A stretch of 19,470 nucleotides of DNA, taken from contig CAXYYS010000038.1 of NCBI GenBank assembly GCA_964293585.1, positions 1 through 19,470 of the forward strand, written 5' to 3'. How positions within the stretch are numbered: the stretch's first letter is position 1; each line of letters begins with the position of its first letter. The position numbers were made by a program, and so were the translations under genes. Under the pieces are notes generated by a model. The model searched no databases, had not been told where the DNA came from, and saw only the letters and a list, made by a program, of their open reading frames with translations. Below, piece after piece: positions 1 to 6,730 of the stretch. The DNA comes from JAKVKY01 sp964293585 (GTDB lineage: Bacteria > Bacillota > Negativicutes > Acidaminococcales > Acidaminococcaceae).

Positions 1-1
1 G

Positions 2-418
2 GTCGCCGTGTTAATTTTGGCGATAGGTCTGGCGGCGCTGGCGTTTTTGTATACGAATGGAATCGGTACGTTACATAAATCTGATACTAGGGAAAAAGCT
101 GTTCAGATTGCGGCGGATTGGGCAGAAGTTATAAAGACCTATGCAGATACTAATAGTAAAACCTTAACTTATGATGATTTGGTAAGTTATGTAGATACAA
201 CTTTACCTAAAGATAAAAGTGGTACAGTAACTACAACTACAGATAATGAGACATTTACTGTTACTGCTGCTGTCATGGATACCAATTATACTAAATATTT
301 TAAAGCTAGCAGTCATTCTGGGGATAGCAGAGTTGTTCCTGTTAGCATTACAACGACTTGGAATAATCCAGATAAGCAGGAAAGTACTTTAATAACTTAT
401 ATTACGGTGTCGCAGTAG
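2..418 (+). CDS. PilV-like minor pilin / pseudopilin, 5'-truncated
   Basis: The frame is open from the window edge and ends with TAG at 416-418, leaving 138 residues. The first visible residues (VAVLILAIGLAALAFLY) match the inner part of a type IV prepilin N-terminal helix. The leader peptide and the FT[L/I]xE cleavage box should therefore lie just upstream, and the GTG at position 8 is probably not the true start. After the helix come a coiled, charged stretch (DTREKAVQIAADWAEVIK) and a short, Thr-rich C-terminal domain. The role inferred from family and position is a membrane-anchored minor pilin that primes or decorates a type IV pilus or type II secretion pseudopilus. It lies 15 bp upstream of the PilW-like gene and is probably cotranscribed with it. 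Base composition is AT-rich. The assignment to the PilV class rather than another minor pilin is tentative. Confidence 0.7.
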   Translation, partial: VAVLILAIGLAALAFLYTNGIGTLHKSDTREKAVQIAADWAEVIKTYADTNSKTLTYDDLVSYVDTTLPKDKSGTVTTTTDNETFTVTAAVMDTNYTKYFKASSHSGDSRVVPVSITTTWNNPDKQESTLITYITVSQ

Positions 419-433
419 TTTTAAGGAGTGCCT

Positions 434-1873
434 ATGAAAAAGCGTGCAGGTTTTACCTTAATTGAATTAGTAATTGGCATCGCCATCATGTTGATTATCT
501 TTGGTGGCATTGTCTATATTTTTGGTGCTAGTAGTAAGTCTGCCATGGCTGGTATGAACCATAAACAGGCTTATGAGTCTGCACGTTCTTTTATGGATGA
601 GATAAAAACTACAATGCGGTATGCAGACACGATTAATCTTGATTCTACCAACGGGACGTTGACCTATGCAGTGACATATGATACTACAACAAAGGCGGTA
701 CAACATCCTTTTTATGAGGAACATTTTTCTAAGGATATAGCCAATGGCAAGGCCTGCTATTACAATTACACAATTACTTGGAAAGATAGTAATAAAACAC
801 AGTTAAAGATTGTAAGAAGTATTACACCGGTAAAAGAAGGTTCAACAGATCAAGGTACCACCACGACAAAAACATTTTATTTTCCTACAGATGATTATGT
901 AAAAGTTAATGGGGCTTTTAAAGCTACTGAATATACTACAAAATTGGATAGAGGAGCTTTTGCAGCATTCCCTGTTATTGAAAAGTCATTAACGAATAGT
1001 GGTACAACCGTTTATGGTATTGCAATTCCTATTCAATATAAAGATGCTACCGGGACAACTAAAGTTGATATTTTGCAGACAGAGGTTCAATCAACGAATT
1101 ATACTGCTTATGATGAACCTACACCGCAACAAAAGGCTGAAATTTTATTAACAGCAGTTACATCAATGTATAATAGTTCGTCTTTGACTGATCAACTTAA
1201 GACTAGTGATAAAAAATATACAAATAATATTTCATCCAGTGCTTTTAACCAATCAGGGCTTAAGGGAATTACGAAAAATTTAAAAAATTATATAGGTTCT
1301 ACTAGTGCGGGTTTATCAATACTAGGAGATACTGCATGGGTGATTGCAGCTGTTGATAAAAACGGAAAGGTATTGAATAGTCATCAGTCTGCGGTTTATG
1401 GGTGGAAAGTTTTTATTGCAAAAAATGCGATTAACGATGTCAATAATGTTTATGCGAAATCTAATGCCGATGCAGCGTATTTGGCAGCTGCCAAAAAAAA
1501 TATTTATATTGTGAGACCTGATTATGGCGTCAAGGCGTATGCTTATCTCAGTAATGCTCAAACAGGTACGATAGCAGGTGTTGAGCAGCTGGGTTATATG
1601 ACAGTAATTAATGTAAGCAATATTATCATGCTAAATTATAATAGTTGGGTTAGTGCATATACAGATTTAAATACATATAGTAAACTTGGCGGTAACAGTA
1701 CAGGAGTCATTGAGGATCAATATAATACAAACAATAAAATAACGACGACTGGTAGTCATTGTCGTATAGATTATGATGAAAAAGGAAATGAATATACGTA
1801 TAAAATTTGTAAAGATATTGGAACAACATATTCCTACCCACCGAAGGCCGCTACTTATCATTCTGGCAGTTAA
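434..1873 (+). CDS. PilW-like minor pilin with large C-terminal domain
   Basis: 479 residues. I chose ATG 434 because AAGGAG at 423-428 sits 5 nt before it; the in-frame GTG at 428 overlaps that ribosome site. The N-terminus is a textbook class III prepilin signal: short basic leader MKKRAG, cleavage expected after Gly6, then FTLIELVIG with Glu at mature position 5, followed by a hydrophobic helix to about residue 30. A prepilin peptidase should cut and methylate it. The rest (about residues 35-479) is a Thr/Asn/Tyr-rich extracellular region with no motif I recognise. It is much longer than an ordinary pilin of 150-200 residues, so it may carry an adhesive or capping domain at the pilus tip. 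It lies between a PilV-like and a PilX-like gene, the usual order in minor-pilin operons. The pilin call is strong; the PilW label is by order and N-terminus. Confidence 0.82.
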   Translation: MKKRAGFTLIELVIGIAIMLIIFGGIVYIFGASSKSAMAGMNHKQAYESARSFMDEIKTTMRYADTINLDSTNGTLTYAVTYDTTTKAVQHPFYEEHFSKDIANGKACYYNYTITWKDSNKTQLKIVRSITPVKEGSTDQGTTTTKTFYFPTDDYVKVNGAFKATEYTTKLDRGAFAAFPVIEKSLTNSGTTVYGIAIPIQYKDATGTTKVDILQTEVQSTNYTAYDEPTPQQKAEILLTAVTSMYNSSSLTDQLKTSDKKYTNNISSSAFNQSGLKGITKNLKNYIGSTSAGLSILGDTAWVIAAVDKNGKVLNSHQSAVYGWKVFIAKNAINDVNNVYAKSNADAAYLAAAKKNIYIVRPDYGVKAYAYLSNAQTGTIAGVEQLGYMTVINVSNIIMLNYNSWVSAYTDLNTYSKLGGNSTGVIEDQYNTNNKITTTGSHCRIDYDEKGNEYTYKICKDIGTTYSYPPKAATYHSGS

Positions 1874-1909
1874 CAATCTAGTAAAAGTTTTTAAAGCAAG
1901 GTGAAGCGT

Positions 1910-3271
1910 ATGAAATCACAAAAAGGTTCTGTAACCGTTATAGCGCTAATTATGTTGTTGTTTTTAGTAATCCTGTGCGGCGGTTGGATTATGATGATGA
2001 CACAGGAAAAAACCAACGCTTTGGCAGATTCTAAACAACAACAGGCTTGGTATGCCGCCGAGGCTGGTTATAAACGTGCGGCTATTTTGCTTGGGCAAAA
2101 AGAAGAAAACTGGAACTGGACTAATAACGATGTATCCACTTTTAATAAAAGCGTATTCAATAGAAAAGTAGATATGAAAACCTTGGAAGTTAACGATGTG
2201 AATTTAAAAGATACCGTTGACAACCCTTGGTATGCGGTTAACGTAGCCGAAATCACAACTGATAAATATGAATCATATCCTACTACTAGCGGGGATTCTA
2301 AAACATATGCTGTTACTTCTGTTGGCGAGTACATGGGTGAACGCAAAATTATTAAGCGTACGGTAAAAGTTATTGCGAGCAGCACAAATCCAGATACACC
2401 GCCCATTACTCCAACTACACCTAGTAGTTTAGTTGGCCCAGGTTTAGTACAGGCGGGTGGGACTGTAGCTATTTATAAAGATGGTGTTAATGTTGTTACG
2501 GGGGATATTTATGTTAATAGCAAGACTGATGTTATCGATACTCATGGTAATGAGACTGATCGAGCAAACACTGCAAAAGGAATTATAGAGGATCCGACAA
2601 CAGTAGGTGCATTAAAAACACATGTTCCAGATAAATATTTCACAACAGCAAATTATAATTTAACAACCCTGGAATATGTTGCTGATGATACTGCAACTGG
2701 TACAGCTGCCAATAATTCTTCCATAAAAGTAAAAAATGGAACACCTCTATATATGGAATGGCCAATTCAGTTTAAGGCCATAAATTATTATAAATGGGAC
2801 ACAGGTGAGCCGGTTTACCAAACCGGTACTTGGAATAATACAATTGTAGGTGAAAATGATAGTACTTTGTTTATTCATATAACTAATGGCACAACGTTAC
2901 GTATGGATAAAGGAATCCAAGGACCTACCACTGGAAAGCCAATAACACTAATTTTTGATGGTGATGTAACGCTGGATGCAGAACTAAGTGGTAATATTAT
3001 GATTTTGTCGAAAGGTACAATTACAATACCTAGCCGTAATACAATTAGTGGAATGATATTTGTTGTTTCTAATGGTAGTATTAATTGGGGACCGATAGTA
3101 AAATATGCCACATTATCTTCTGATAATGATGTGACCATATTGAAAAGCGCACCACATTTCTATGGACAAATTGTTGCAAAACATAATGTTAGCTTGTATG
3201 GTAGTCAAATAATATATGACAATTCTATGTCAACAAGTGGTTGGTTTAGTTATCCTGACGGAATGCAATGA
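1910..3271 (+). CDS. PilX-like minor pilin with repetitive beta-rich passenger domain
   Basis: 453 residues. ATG 1910 is preferred: AAGGTG at 1898-1903 is 6 nt upstream, and the GTG at 1901 lies inside that site. The N-terminus (MKSQKGSVTVIALIMLL) has the Gln-Lys-Gly-Ser start and hydrophobic helix of PilX_N-type proteins rather than a canonical FTLIE box. A conserved-looking A-W-Y-A-A-E-A-G-Y stretch follows at residues 46-54, as is usual in that family. A Pro/Thr hinge (about residues 160-175) leads to a long C-terminal region made of short repeated strands with many Gly, Ile, Val and Asn-Gly turns. That pattern suggests a stacked beta-helix or bactofilin-like fold, but this is inferred from pattern alone. 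It is the last gene of the pilin cluster, 36 nt after the PilW-like gene and followed by a terminator. Confidence 0.75.
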   Translation: MKSQKGSVTVIALIMLLFLVILCGGWIMMMTQEKTNALADSKQQQAWYAAEAGYKRAAILLGQKEENWNWTNNDVSTFNKSVFNRKVDMKTLEVNDVNLKDTVDNPWYAVNVAEITTDKYESYPTTSGDSKTYAVTSVGEYMGERKIIKRTVKVIASSTNPDTPPITPTTPSSLVGPGLVQAGGTVAIYKDGVNVVTGDIYVNSKTDVIDTHGNETDRANTAKGIIEDPTTVGALKTHVPDKYFTTANYNLTTLEYVADDTATGTAANNSSIKVKNGTPLYMEWPIQFKAINYYKWDTGEPVYQTGTWNNTIVGENDSTLFIHITNGTTLRMDKGIQGPTTGKPITLIFDGDVTLDAELSGNIMILSKGTITIPSRNTISGMIFVVSNGSINWGPIVKYATLSSDNDVTILKSAPHFYGQIVAKHNVSLYGSQIIYDNSMSTSGWFSYPDGMQ

Positions 3272-3278
3272 TTTTTCA

Positions 3279-3309
3279 CCCGCACCTCGCCGTGCGGGTT
3301 TTCTTTTTC
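3279..3309 (+). terminator. Rho-independent terminator after the minor-pilin genes
   Basis: The stem CCCGCAC (3279-3285) pairs with GTGCGGG (3292-3298) around a 6-nt loop, and TTTTCTTTTT follows directly. It starts 8 nt after the PilX-like stop codon, so it ends the pilin operon. Confidence 0.9.
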
Positions 3310-3317
3310 CTTGCGCC

Positions 3318-3362
3318 AAAATAAAAATTCTGGCGGCAAAATAATTTTGCCAACCAGAATTT
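3318..3362 (-). terminator. Rho-independent terminator for the 68-aa gene
   Basis: A long imperfect hairpin: AAATTCTGG (3325-3333) pairs with CCAGAATTT (3354-3362), and inside it GGCAAAA (3335-3341) pairs with TTTTGCC (3345-3351), with a 1x2 internal loop between. Read on the minus strand it is followed by TTTTTATTTT (3327-3318, partly overlapping the foot of the stem), so it suits the minus-strand gene that stops at 3420. A small extra hairpin, AATACG/CGTATT, lies at 3365-3380. Confidence 0.75.
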
Positions 3363-3419
3363 GCAATACGTATCCGTATTCATGTTTCGTAAAATTTTTA
3401 TGTAGCCGCGGATTCTTTT

Positions 3420-3626
3420 TCACTTAAACAACTTTTTTATTATATCTGTTATAGAAATCGTGGTGTGCTGGTAAATTTCGTTGTGCACTTTGCGTTCCGG
3501 GTGCAGCCAGCCCATACCTTTTTTACCGTAGCCGGGGATGAGGGCCCGTTTGATGGAACGGGTCAGTTGTCCGGAAGTCCGGGCGCTGAAAGATTTTTTT
3601 AAGCTGGGGGTACGAAACAGACCCAT
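3420..3626 (-). CDS. Small basic protein of unknown function
   Basis: 68 residues. ATG at 3626-3624 is chosen over GTG 3635 because AAGGAG (3640-3635) is 8 nt upstream of the ATG and would overlap the GTG. The protein is rich in Lys and Arg and has no signal peptide or membrane segment. Its most distinctive stretch is GYGKKGMGW (residues 32-40), preceded by RSIKRALIP and followed by HPERKVHNEIYQHTT. I have the impression of similar small proteins with a GKKGMGW core in other Firmicutes but cannot name a family or function. Support for a real gene comes from its setting: a good Shine-Dalgarno site, a -10/-35 pair at 3665-3693, and a dedicated terminator downstream. It is divergent from the zinc-ribbon gene. 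Nucleic-acid binding would fit the charge, but that is a guess. Confidence 0.65.
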   Translation of the reverse strand: MGLFRTPSLKKSFSARTSGQLTRSIKRALIPGYGKKGMGWLHPERKVHNEIYQHTTISITDIIKKLFK

Positions 3627-3664
3627 GGTGCTCACTCCTTTGTGTAAAACTGTTTTCTAATGCT

Positions 3665-3693
3665 ATTGTAACACTTTGGTTGGTCAGCGTCAG
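3665..3693 (-). promoter_or_regulatory. Promoter of the 68-aa gene
   Basis: On the minus strand, CTGACG (3693-3688, four of six to TTGACA) and TACAAT (3670-3665) are separated by 17 bp, and the start codon is about 40 nt downstream. It is arranged divergently from the promoter at 3713-3741. Confidence 0.55.
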
Positions 3694-3712
3694 GGTTTCA
3701 CAAAAATTTCCC

Positions 3713-3741
3713 TTGCAATTAGTTTATTTCTGTCTTACAAT
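3713..3741 (+). promoter_or_regulatory. Sigma70-type promoter of the zinc-ribbon gene
   Basis: TTGCAA (3713-3718) and TACAAT (3736-3741) have exactly 17 bp between them. Transcription would start near 3748, giving a leader of about 54 nt before ATG 3802. Confidence 0.75.
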
Positions 3742-3801
3742 GACGGCGTCTTAAGGAAGACAAGTTTAGCAGTAGCTTTTAAATATAAGGAGGGATGCGT
3801 C

Positions 3802-4206
3802 ATGGCTTTTGATAATGTTTGTCCCAAGTGTGGTGCTTCTGTTCCTGAAGGCGCACAGTTTTGCAATGCTTGTGGCGCCAGCCTTACCGGCGGGGAAGCA
3901 CCCGCTCAGGAGACGGGCAATGTGCCGCCCCCTCAACCGGAAGTGAAAGTTATTAAGAAAGTAGTGGTGGCTGATACTAAGAGTACGCTCTTAGCTGTAG
4001 TCCTGGCTTTTTGCTTCGGGCCTTTAGGACTTTTGTACAGCAGCATTACCGGCGCCATCGTCATGTTTATCTTTGGCGCGATCATTACTATCATCACCCT
4101 GGGTTACGGCGCTTTTATCCTGTGGCCCATCTGCGCCCTGTGGGCGTTCTTTGCTACCCGCAGCCATAACAGCAGACTGCGCCGCGAGGCAGGAGAAGAT
4201 GCTTAA
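3802..4206 (+). CDS. Zinc-ribbon membrane protein
   Basis: 134 residues. The frame is open further upstream, but AAGGAGG (3787-3793) is 8 nt before ATG 3802 and the promoter start lies downstream of the earlier candidate starts. Residues 7-24 form a zinc ribbon with two knuckles, CPKCG and CNACG (Cys 7, 10, 21, 24). A Pro/Glu-rich linker follows to about residue 60. Then two long hydrophobic segments (about 62-82 and 83-117), possibly folding as three helices, end in a basic tail, RSHNSRLRREAGEDA. This cytosolic zinc ribbon plus small membrane domain is common in Firmicutes proteins annotated only as zinc-ribbon domain-containing. No enzymatic motif is visible and the function is unknown. The gene is monocistronic, with its own promoter and a terminator shared with the convergent ATPase gene. 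Confidence 0.8.
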   Translation: MAFDNVCPKCGASVPEGAQFCNACGASLTGGEAPAQETGNVPPPQPEVKVIKKVVVADTKSTLLAVVLAFCFGPLGLLYSSITGAIVMFIFGAIITIITLGYGAFILWPICALWAFFATRSHNSRLRREAGEDA

Positions 4207-4224
4207 AAGTTTGTAAATTTTAAA

Positions 4225-4258
4225 GCCCGTGGTTACTTTTGCAGCCACGGGCACTTTT
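4225..4258. terminator. Bidirectional terminator between convergent genes
   Basis: GCCCGTGG (4225-4232) pairs with CCACGGGC (4245-4252) around a 12-nt loop. The plus side continues ACTTTTATTT. On the minus side the hairpin is followed by TTTAAAATTT. It lies between the zinc-ribbon stop (4206) and the ATPase stop (4271), so it can serve both. Confidence 0.8.
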
Positions 4259-4270
4259 ATTTCTGTACTA

Positions 4271-5494
4271 TTATTTGTTTTGCAGCCAATCCAGCAGGTT
4301 GATAATTTTAATTCCCTGGTAGGAATTGGCCAGTGGACGGTCCAAGGTCAGGATGATTTTCTCGTAATTATCTTTTAAGGCTAACAGCGGTGCTAGTTCG
4401 CGCTGGCGAGTTTCTTCACCTGTGAGGGTTTCGGTAACCTGGATATATTTTTTCTCCGTAGGTGTCTCTATTAAGAAATCAATTTCTTTTTCTCCAATCT
4501 TACCGATGAAGATTTTATATTCCCGGCGTAACAGTTCCAAATAGACTACGTTTTCCAGAACATGGCCATAATCCAGATCACGTTCTCCTAACAGCATGTT
4601 CCGGATGCCTAAATCAACGATATAATATTTTTGTAGGGTCTTGAGGATTTGTTTGCCTTTTACATCAAAACGGTCCACGCGATAAAAAATAAAAGCGTCT
4701 AATAAAGTTTGTAAATAATAATTTAAAGTTTTTAAGGCCGGTTTTGCTCCTTTACCCAGATCGCCTTCATTAACCAGCACTTTGCTAAGCGCATTAGCCG
4801 AAGTAATGTTACCGATGTTATCTGCCAGGAAGGTCACTATTTTACGCAGGGTTGCTTGTTCTGTGATCTTGTTCCGCGCTAATACATCTTTTAAGATGAC
4901 GGTGGCATAAATGCCTTCCAGGGTTTCGGTGACGCGGGGTCGGTTGAATTTTAATTCTCTAAGGGACGGCATGCCGCCAAAGCGTAAATACTGCTGGAAT
5001 TTTTCCTCATCGGACGTGGTTGCCGGCAGAGGATTAAAAAGCAGGAACTCGCTAAAAGAAAGCGGCAAAAGTTTTATTTCTACGTAACGGCCGGATAATA
5101 AGGTAGAAAGCTGGGAGCTAAAAAGCCAGGCATTAGAACCTGTTAGATAGATATCACAATCCAAATCTATTTGGAAAGATTTAATGGCCCGTTGCCATTC
5201 CCGGACTTCCTGGATTTCGTCCAGGAATAAATACATTTTCCCTGTAGCCGCTTTGTGAGATAGTACATATGCGTAAAGAGATTGATAGTCGAGCAGGTCT
5301 GCGTGTTGCAAGGAGTCAAAATTTAAAGAGATGATATTGGACTGGGGGATGCCGCCAGCCATTAGTTCATTCTCAAATAATTTAAGCAAGGAAGATTTGC
5401 CTACGCGTCTAAGACCGGTGATGATCTTTATGAATTCGGTATTTTTAAAATCGCGTAGCCTCTTTAAATAGTTTTCACGTTTGATTAGTTGCAT
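4271..5494 (-). CDS. AAA_14/DUF4143 family ATPase
   Basis: 407 residues from ATG 5494. GAGGTG (5506-5501) lies 6 nt upstream, whereas the GTG at 5503 falls inside that site. The protein has a P-loop (GLRRVGKSS, residues 27-35) and a Walker B motif (LFLDEIQ, 89-95). A sensor-like LTGSNAWLF stretch follows, as in AAA_14 ATPases. The second half matches the DUF4143 layout, ending in a G-x-K-E-I-D-F-L-I then Y-I-Q-V pattern that resembles a PD-(D/E)xK nuclease-like core. The family is very widespread in bacteria and archaea and its function is unresolved; it is often annotated as ATP-binding protein. Length is usual and the frame is intact. The gene stands alone, with a TATAAT promoter and two copies of a palindromic repeat just upstream, which suggests specific regulation, perhaps by itself. 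Confidence 0.9.
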   Translation of the reverse strand: MQLIKRENYLKRLRDFKNTEFIKIITGLRRVGKSSLLKLFENELMAGGIPQSNIISLNFDSLQHADLLDYQSLYAYVLSHKAATGKMYLFLDEIQEVREWQRAIKSFQIDLDCDIYLTGSNAWLFSSQLSTLLSGRYVEIKLLPLSFSEFLLFNPLPATTSDEEKFQQYLRFGGMPSLRELKFNRPRVTETLEGIYATVILKDVLARNKITEQATLRKIVTFLADNIGNITSANALSKVLVNEGDLGKGAKPALKTLNYYLQTLLDAFIFYRVDRFDVKGKQILKTLQKYYIVDLGIRNMLLGERDLDYGHVLENVVYLELLRREYKIFIGKIGEKEIDFLIETPTEKKYIQVTETLTGEETRQRELAPLLALKDNYEKIILTLDRPLANSYQGIKIINLLDWLQNK

Positions 5495-5514
5495 CTTGCT
5501 CACCTCACAGACCT

Positions 5515-5541
5515 ATTATAACACAAAAAAAAGAAAATCAA
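5515..5541 (-). promoter_or_regulatory. Promoter of the ATPase gene
   Basis: On the minus strand a perfect TATAAT (5520-5515) is preceded by TTGATT (5541-5536). The spacing is 15 bp, or 16 bp if TTTGAT is used, which is a little short. The repeated palindromes at 5542-5609 abut the -35 region. Confidence 0.6.
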
Positions 5542-5609
5542 AAGTTTTTGACTTACAAGTTAAAAACTTTATAAATTTTAATAGTTTATGACTTACAAGT
5601 TAAAAACTT
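5542..5609. repeat. Two direct copies of a palindromic operator-like sequence
   Basis: GACTTACAAGTTAAAAACTT occurs at 5550-5569 and again at 5590-5609, exactly 40 bp apart. In the first copy the flanks extend it to a 28-bp near-palindrome (5542-5569): AAGTTTTT at one end, AAAAACTT at the other, and ACTT/AAGT inside. The second copy keeps a less perfect left arm. It lies immediately upstream of the ATPase promoter and about 48 bp upstream of the plus-strand promoter at 5657. A spacing of about four helical turns fits two regulator dimers on one face of the DNA. Confidence 0.7.
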
Positions 5610-5656
5610 AAAAATATACCGCATGATTTTAGAACCAAGTAATTTGCCAGGGGACT

Positions 5657-5685
5657 TCGACAAAAGATTTCGGCGCTGTTATAAT
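5657..5685 (+). promoter_or_regulatory. Promoter of the small secreted protein gene
   Basis: TCGACA (5657-5662, five of six to consensus) and TATAAT (5680-5685) are separated by 17 bp. The start codon at 5708 is about 16 nt after the expected transcription start, so the leader is very short. Confidence 0.75.
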
Positions 5686-5707
5686 AGGCGGAAAGGGGGA
5701 TACTACC

Positions 5708-5929
5708 ATGCTTAAAAAAATTCTGGCCTGTTTCTGCCTAACCCTGGCGCTGCTGGTTGGGGTAACGGAGCCCAATTTAACGCAGGCACAAGCGACCGTA
5801 TCGGTGCGCACAATTACTAAGGCTCAGGTGGAGCCGCTACCCGCCAAGGTCAGGATGGCCATCTATCTGGATGCTTGGGCTAACGGGGGTGGAACCTACA
5901 ACCAAAACGGGGTGGCGCAGCATTTATGA
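5708..5929 (+). CDS. Small secreted protein, possibly frameshifted
   Basis: 73 residues, with ATG 5708 placed 8 nt after AAGGGGG (5693-5699) and behind a strong promoter. Residues 1-29 are a clear Sec signal peptide: MLKK, a hydrophobic core, and cleavage probably after the TQAQA stretch. The remainder (VSVRTITKAQVEPLPAKVRM and onward) is not recognised. The reading frame stops at 5927-5929. In the next frame an open segment continues to TAA at 5985-5987 and reads SIYDCAHGTILEVEYGRKQ, which looks more like real protein than chance. Two G-runs (5885-5889 and 5909-5912) are natural slippage points. The gene may therefore be a 92-residue protein broken by a 1-bp change, a sequencing error, or genuinely short. 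A terminator follows at 6013. Confidence 0.55.
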   Translation: MLKKILACFCLTLALLVGVTEPNLTQAQATVSVRTITKAQVEPLPAKVRMAIYLDAWANGGGTYNQNGVAQHL

Positions 5930-6012
5930 CTGCGCCCACGGCACGATCCTGGAGGTGGAGTATGGTCGTAAACAGGCCGCCATATAAAAGTTAAAACAGC
6001 CTAAAAAAATAG

Positions 6013-6048
6013 CAACCCCTAAGCCGTATGGTTTAGGGGTTGTTTGTT
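6013..6048. terminator. Bidirectional terminator
   Basis: CAACCCCTAA (6013-6022) pairs with TTAGGGGTTG (6033-6042). The plus side continues TTTGTT. On the minus side the hairpin is followed by CTATTTTTTTAG, a better U-tract. It lies between the small secreted protein gene and the convergent toxin gene and can end both. Confidence 0.85.
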
Positions 6049-6059
6049 CGTGTTTACCT

Positions 6060-6323
6060 TTATTTATCCTCATAGTGTCCCAGGCAGCTGATGATAATCA
6101 TGTTGCCATCGGCATCCAGGTTATAGACCAGCCTATTTTTTTGGTCGATACGTCTGCTCCAGGAATGGGTTCCCTTTAAACGTTCCGGTTTGCCTAAACC
6201 GGAATCGGCCCCGTTACGGGCGATATCTTTAATAAGGGTATTTATTTTTTTTAGGGTTTGTTTGTCCGTGGACTGAAGGGTTAAATATTCCAGCCAGCCG
6301 CGTTCGGCAAAAATAATTTTCAT
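6060..6323 (-). CDS. yoeB: YoeB-family mRNA interferase toxin
   Basis: 87 residues, the usual YoeB length. It is a RelE-fold endoribonuclease that, in characterised relatives, cleaves mRNA in the ribosomal A site. The sequence keeps the family landmarks: the WLEYLTLQSTDKQTLKKIN start, GKPERLK with the catalytic Glu47, WSRRID, RLVY with Arg64, and the terminal GHY with His83 and Tyr84. These correspond to the E. coli YoeB catalytic residues Glu46, Arg65, His83 and Tyr84, so it is probably active. The start ATG (6323-6321) overlaps the antitoxin stop as ATGA, so translation is coupled and the antitoxin is made first. Regulation should be through the antitoxin-operator complex upstream. Confidence 0.95.
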   Translation of the reverse strand: MKIIFAERGWLEYLTLQSTDKQTLKKINTLIKDIARNGADSGLGKPERLKGTHSWSRRIDQKNRLVYNLDADGNMIIISCLGHYEDK

Positions 6324-6583
6324 GCCTTGGCCAGCGCTTCCAAGTCAGCCAGAGTTTTAGTAACCATATGTCCCTGGGCAACTTCCAGTTCAGCCGCGGC
6401 AATCTTGGCCAGATATTCGGCATTGCGTAAACGGCGCTGCAGTTCGTCGTATTCTTCCAAACTTAACATGACGATGTCTTTGCCATTTTTGCGTGTGACC
6501 ACAAACGGTTCTGTGGTTTCACAAACCTGGTCGCAGTAATCTTTTAAGTTTTCCCGGGCCGTGGAATAATTAACAATTTTCAT
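6320..6583 (-). CDS. yefM: YefM/Axe-family antitoxin
   Basis: 87 residues from ATG 6583. The AAAGGAAGG stretch just upstream supports this start, and the longer open frame adds only a poor N-terminus. The protein begins MKIVNYSTARENLKDYCDQV and continues with the PFVVTRKNGKDIVMLSLEEYDEL core of Phd/YefM antitoxins, the N-terminal DNA-binding and dimerisation domain. The acidic, Ala-rich helical C-terminus (about residues 55-87) should wrap the toxin. It neutralises YoeB and represses the operon. The operator at 6612-6631 carries the TGTACA boxes recognised by characterised YefM proteins. The gene overlaps yoeB by 4 nt. Confidence 0.93.
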   Translation of the reverse strand: MKIVNYSTARENLKDYCDQVCETTEPFVVTRKNGKDIVMLSLEEYDELQRRLRNAEYLAKIAAAELEVAQGHMVTKTLADLEALAKA

Positions 6584-6611
6584 GGCTGGCCTTCCTTTCA
6601 CACTTAACCTC

Positions 6612-6651
6612 TTGTACAATTAATTGTACAATATAAGAGCCTAAAAAGCAA
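6612..6651 (-). promoter_or_regulatory. yefM-yoeB promoter with twin TGTACA operator
   Basis: A perfect 20-bp palindrome, TTGTACAATTAATTGTACAA (6612-6631), contains TGTACA at 6613-6618 and 6625-6630, with centres 12 bp apart. Known YefM operators use TGTACA cores at that spacing. On the minus strand -35 TTGCTT (6651-6646) and -10 TACAAT (6628-6623) are 17 bp apart, so the -10 lies inside the operator. Repressor binding would block polymerase directly. Confidence 0.88.
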
Positions 6652-6675
6652 GTTCCTTTAGAGAGTGATGCTGGC

Positions 6676-6720
6676 AAAAGAAAAGGCCTGTAGCTACATA
6701 ATCAGTAGTTACAGGCCTTT
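6676..6720 (-). terminator. Terminator of the carboxynorspermidine operon
   Basis: A stem of about 16 bp: GGCCTGTA (6685-6692) pairs with TACAGGCC (6710-6717), and CTAC (6694-6697) with GTAG (6705-6708), around a 7-nt loop, with flanking AAA/TTT pairs. On the minus strand it is followed by TTTTCTTTT. It lies 11 nt past the nspC stop and just before the yefM promoter. Confidence 0.9.
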
Positions 6721-6730
6721 GACGTCAAAC

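Noticed and set aside
3365..3380. GTATCCGTA shared between the hairpin near 3370 and the sequence near 9832
   Set aside because: A 9-bp match in 19 kb is within chance, and the contexts differ.
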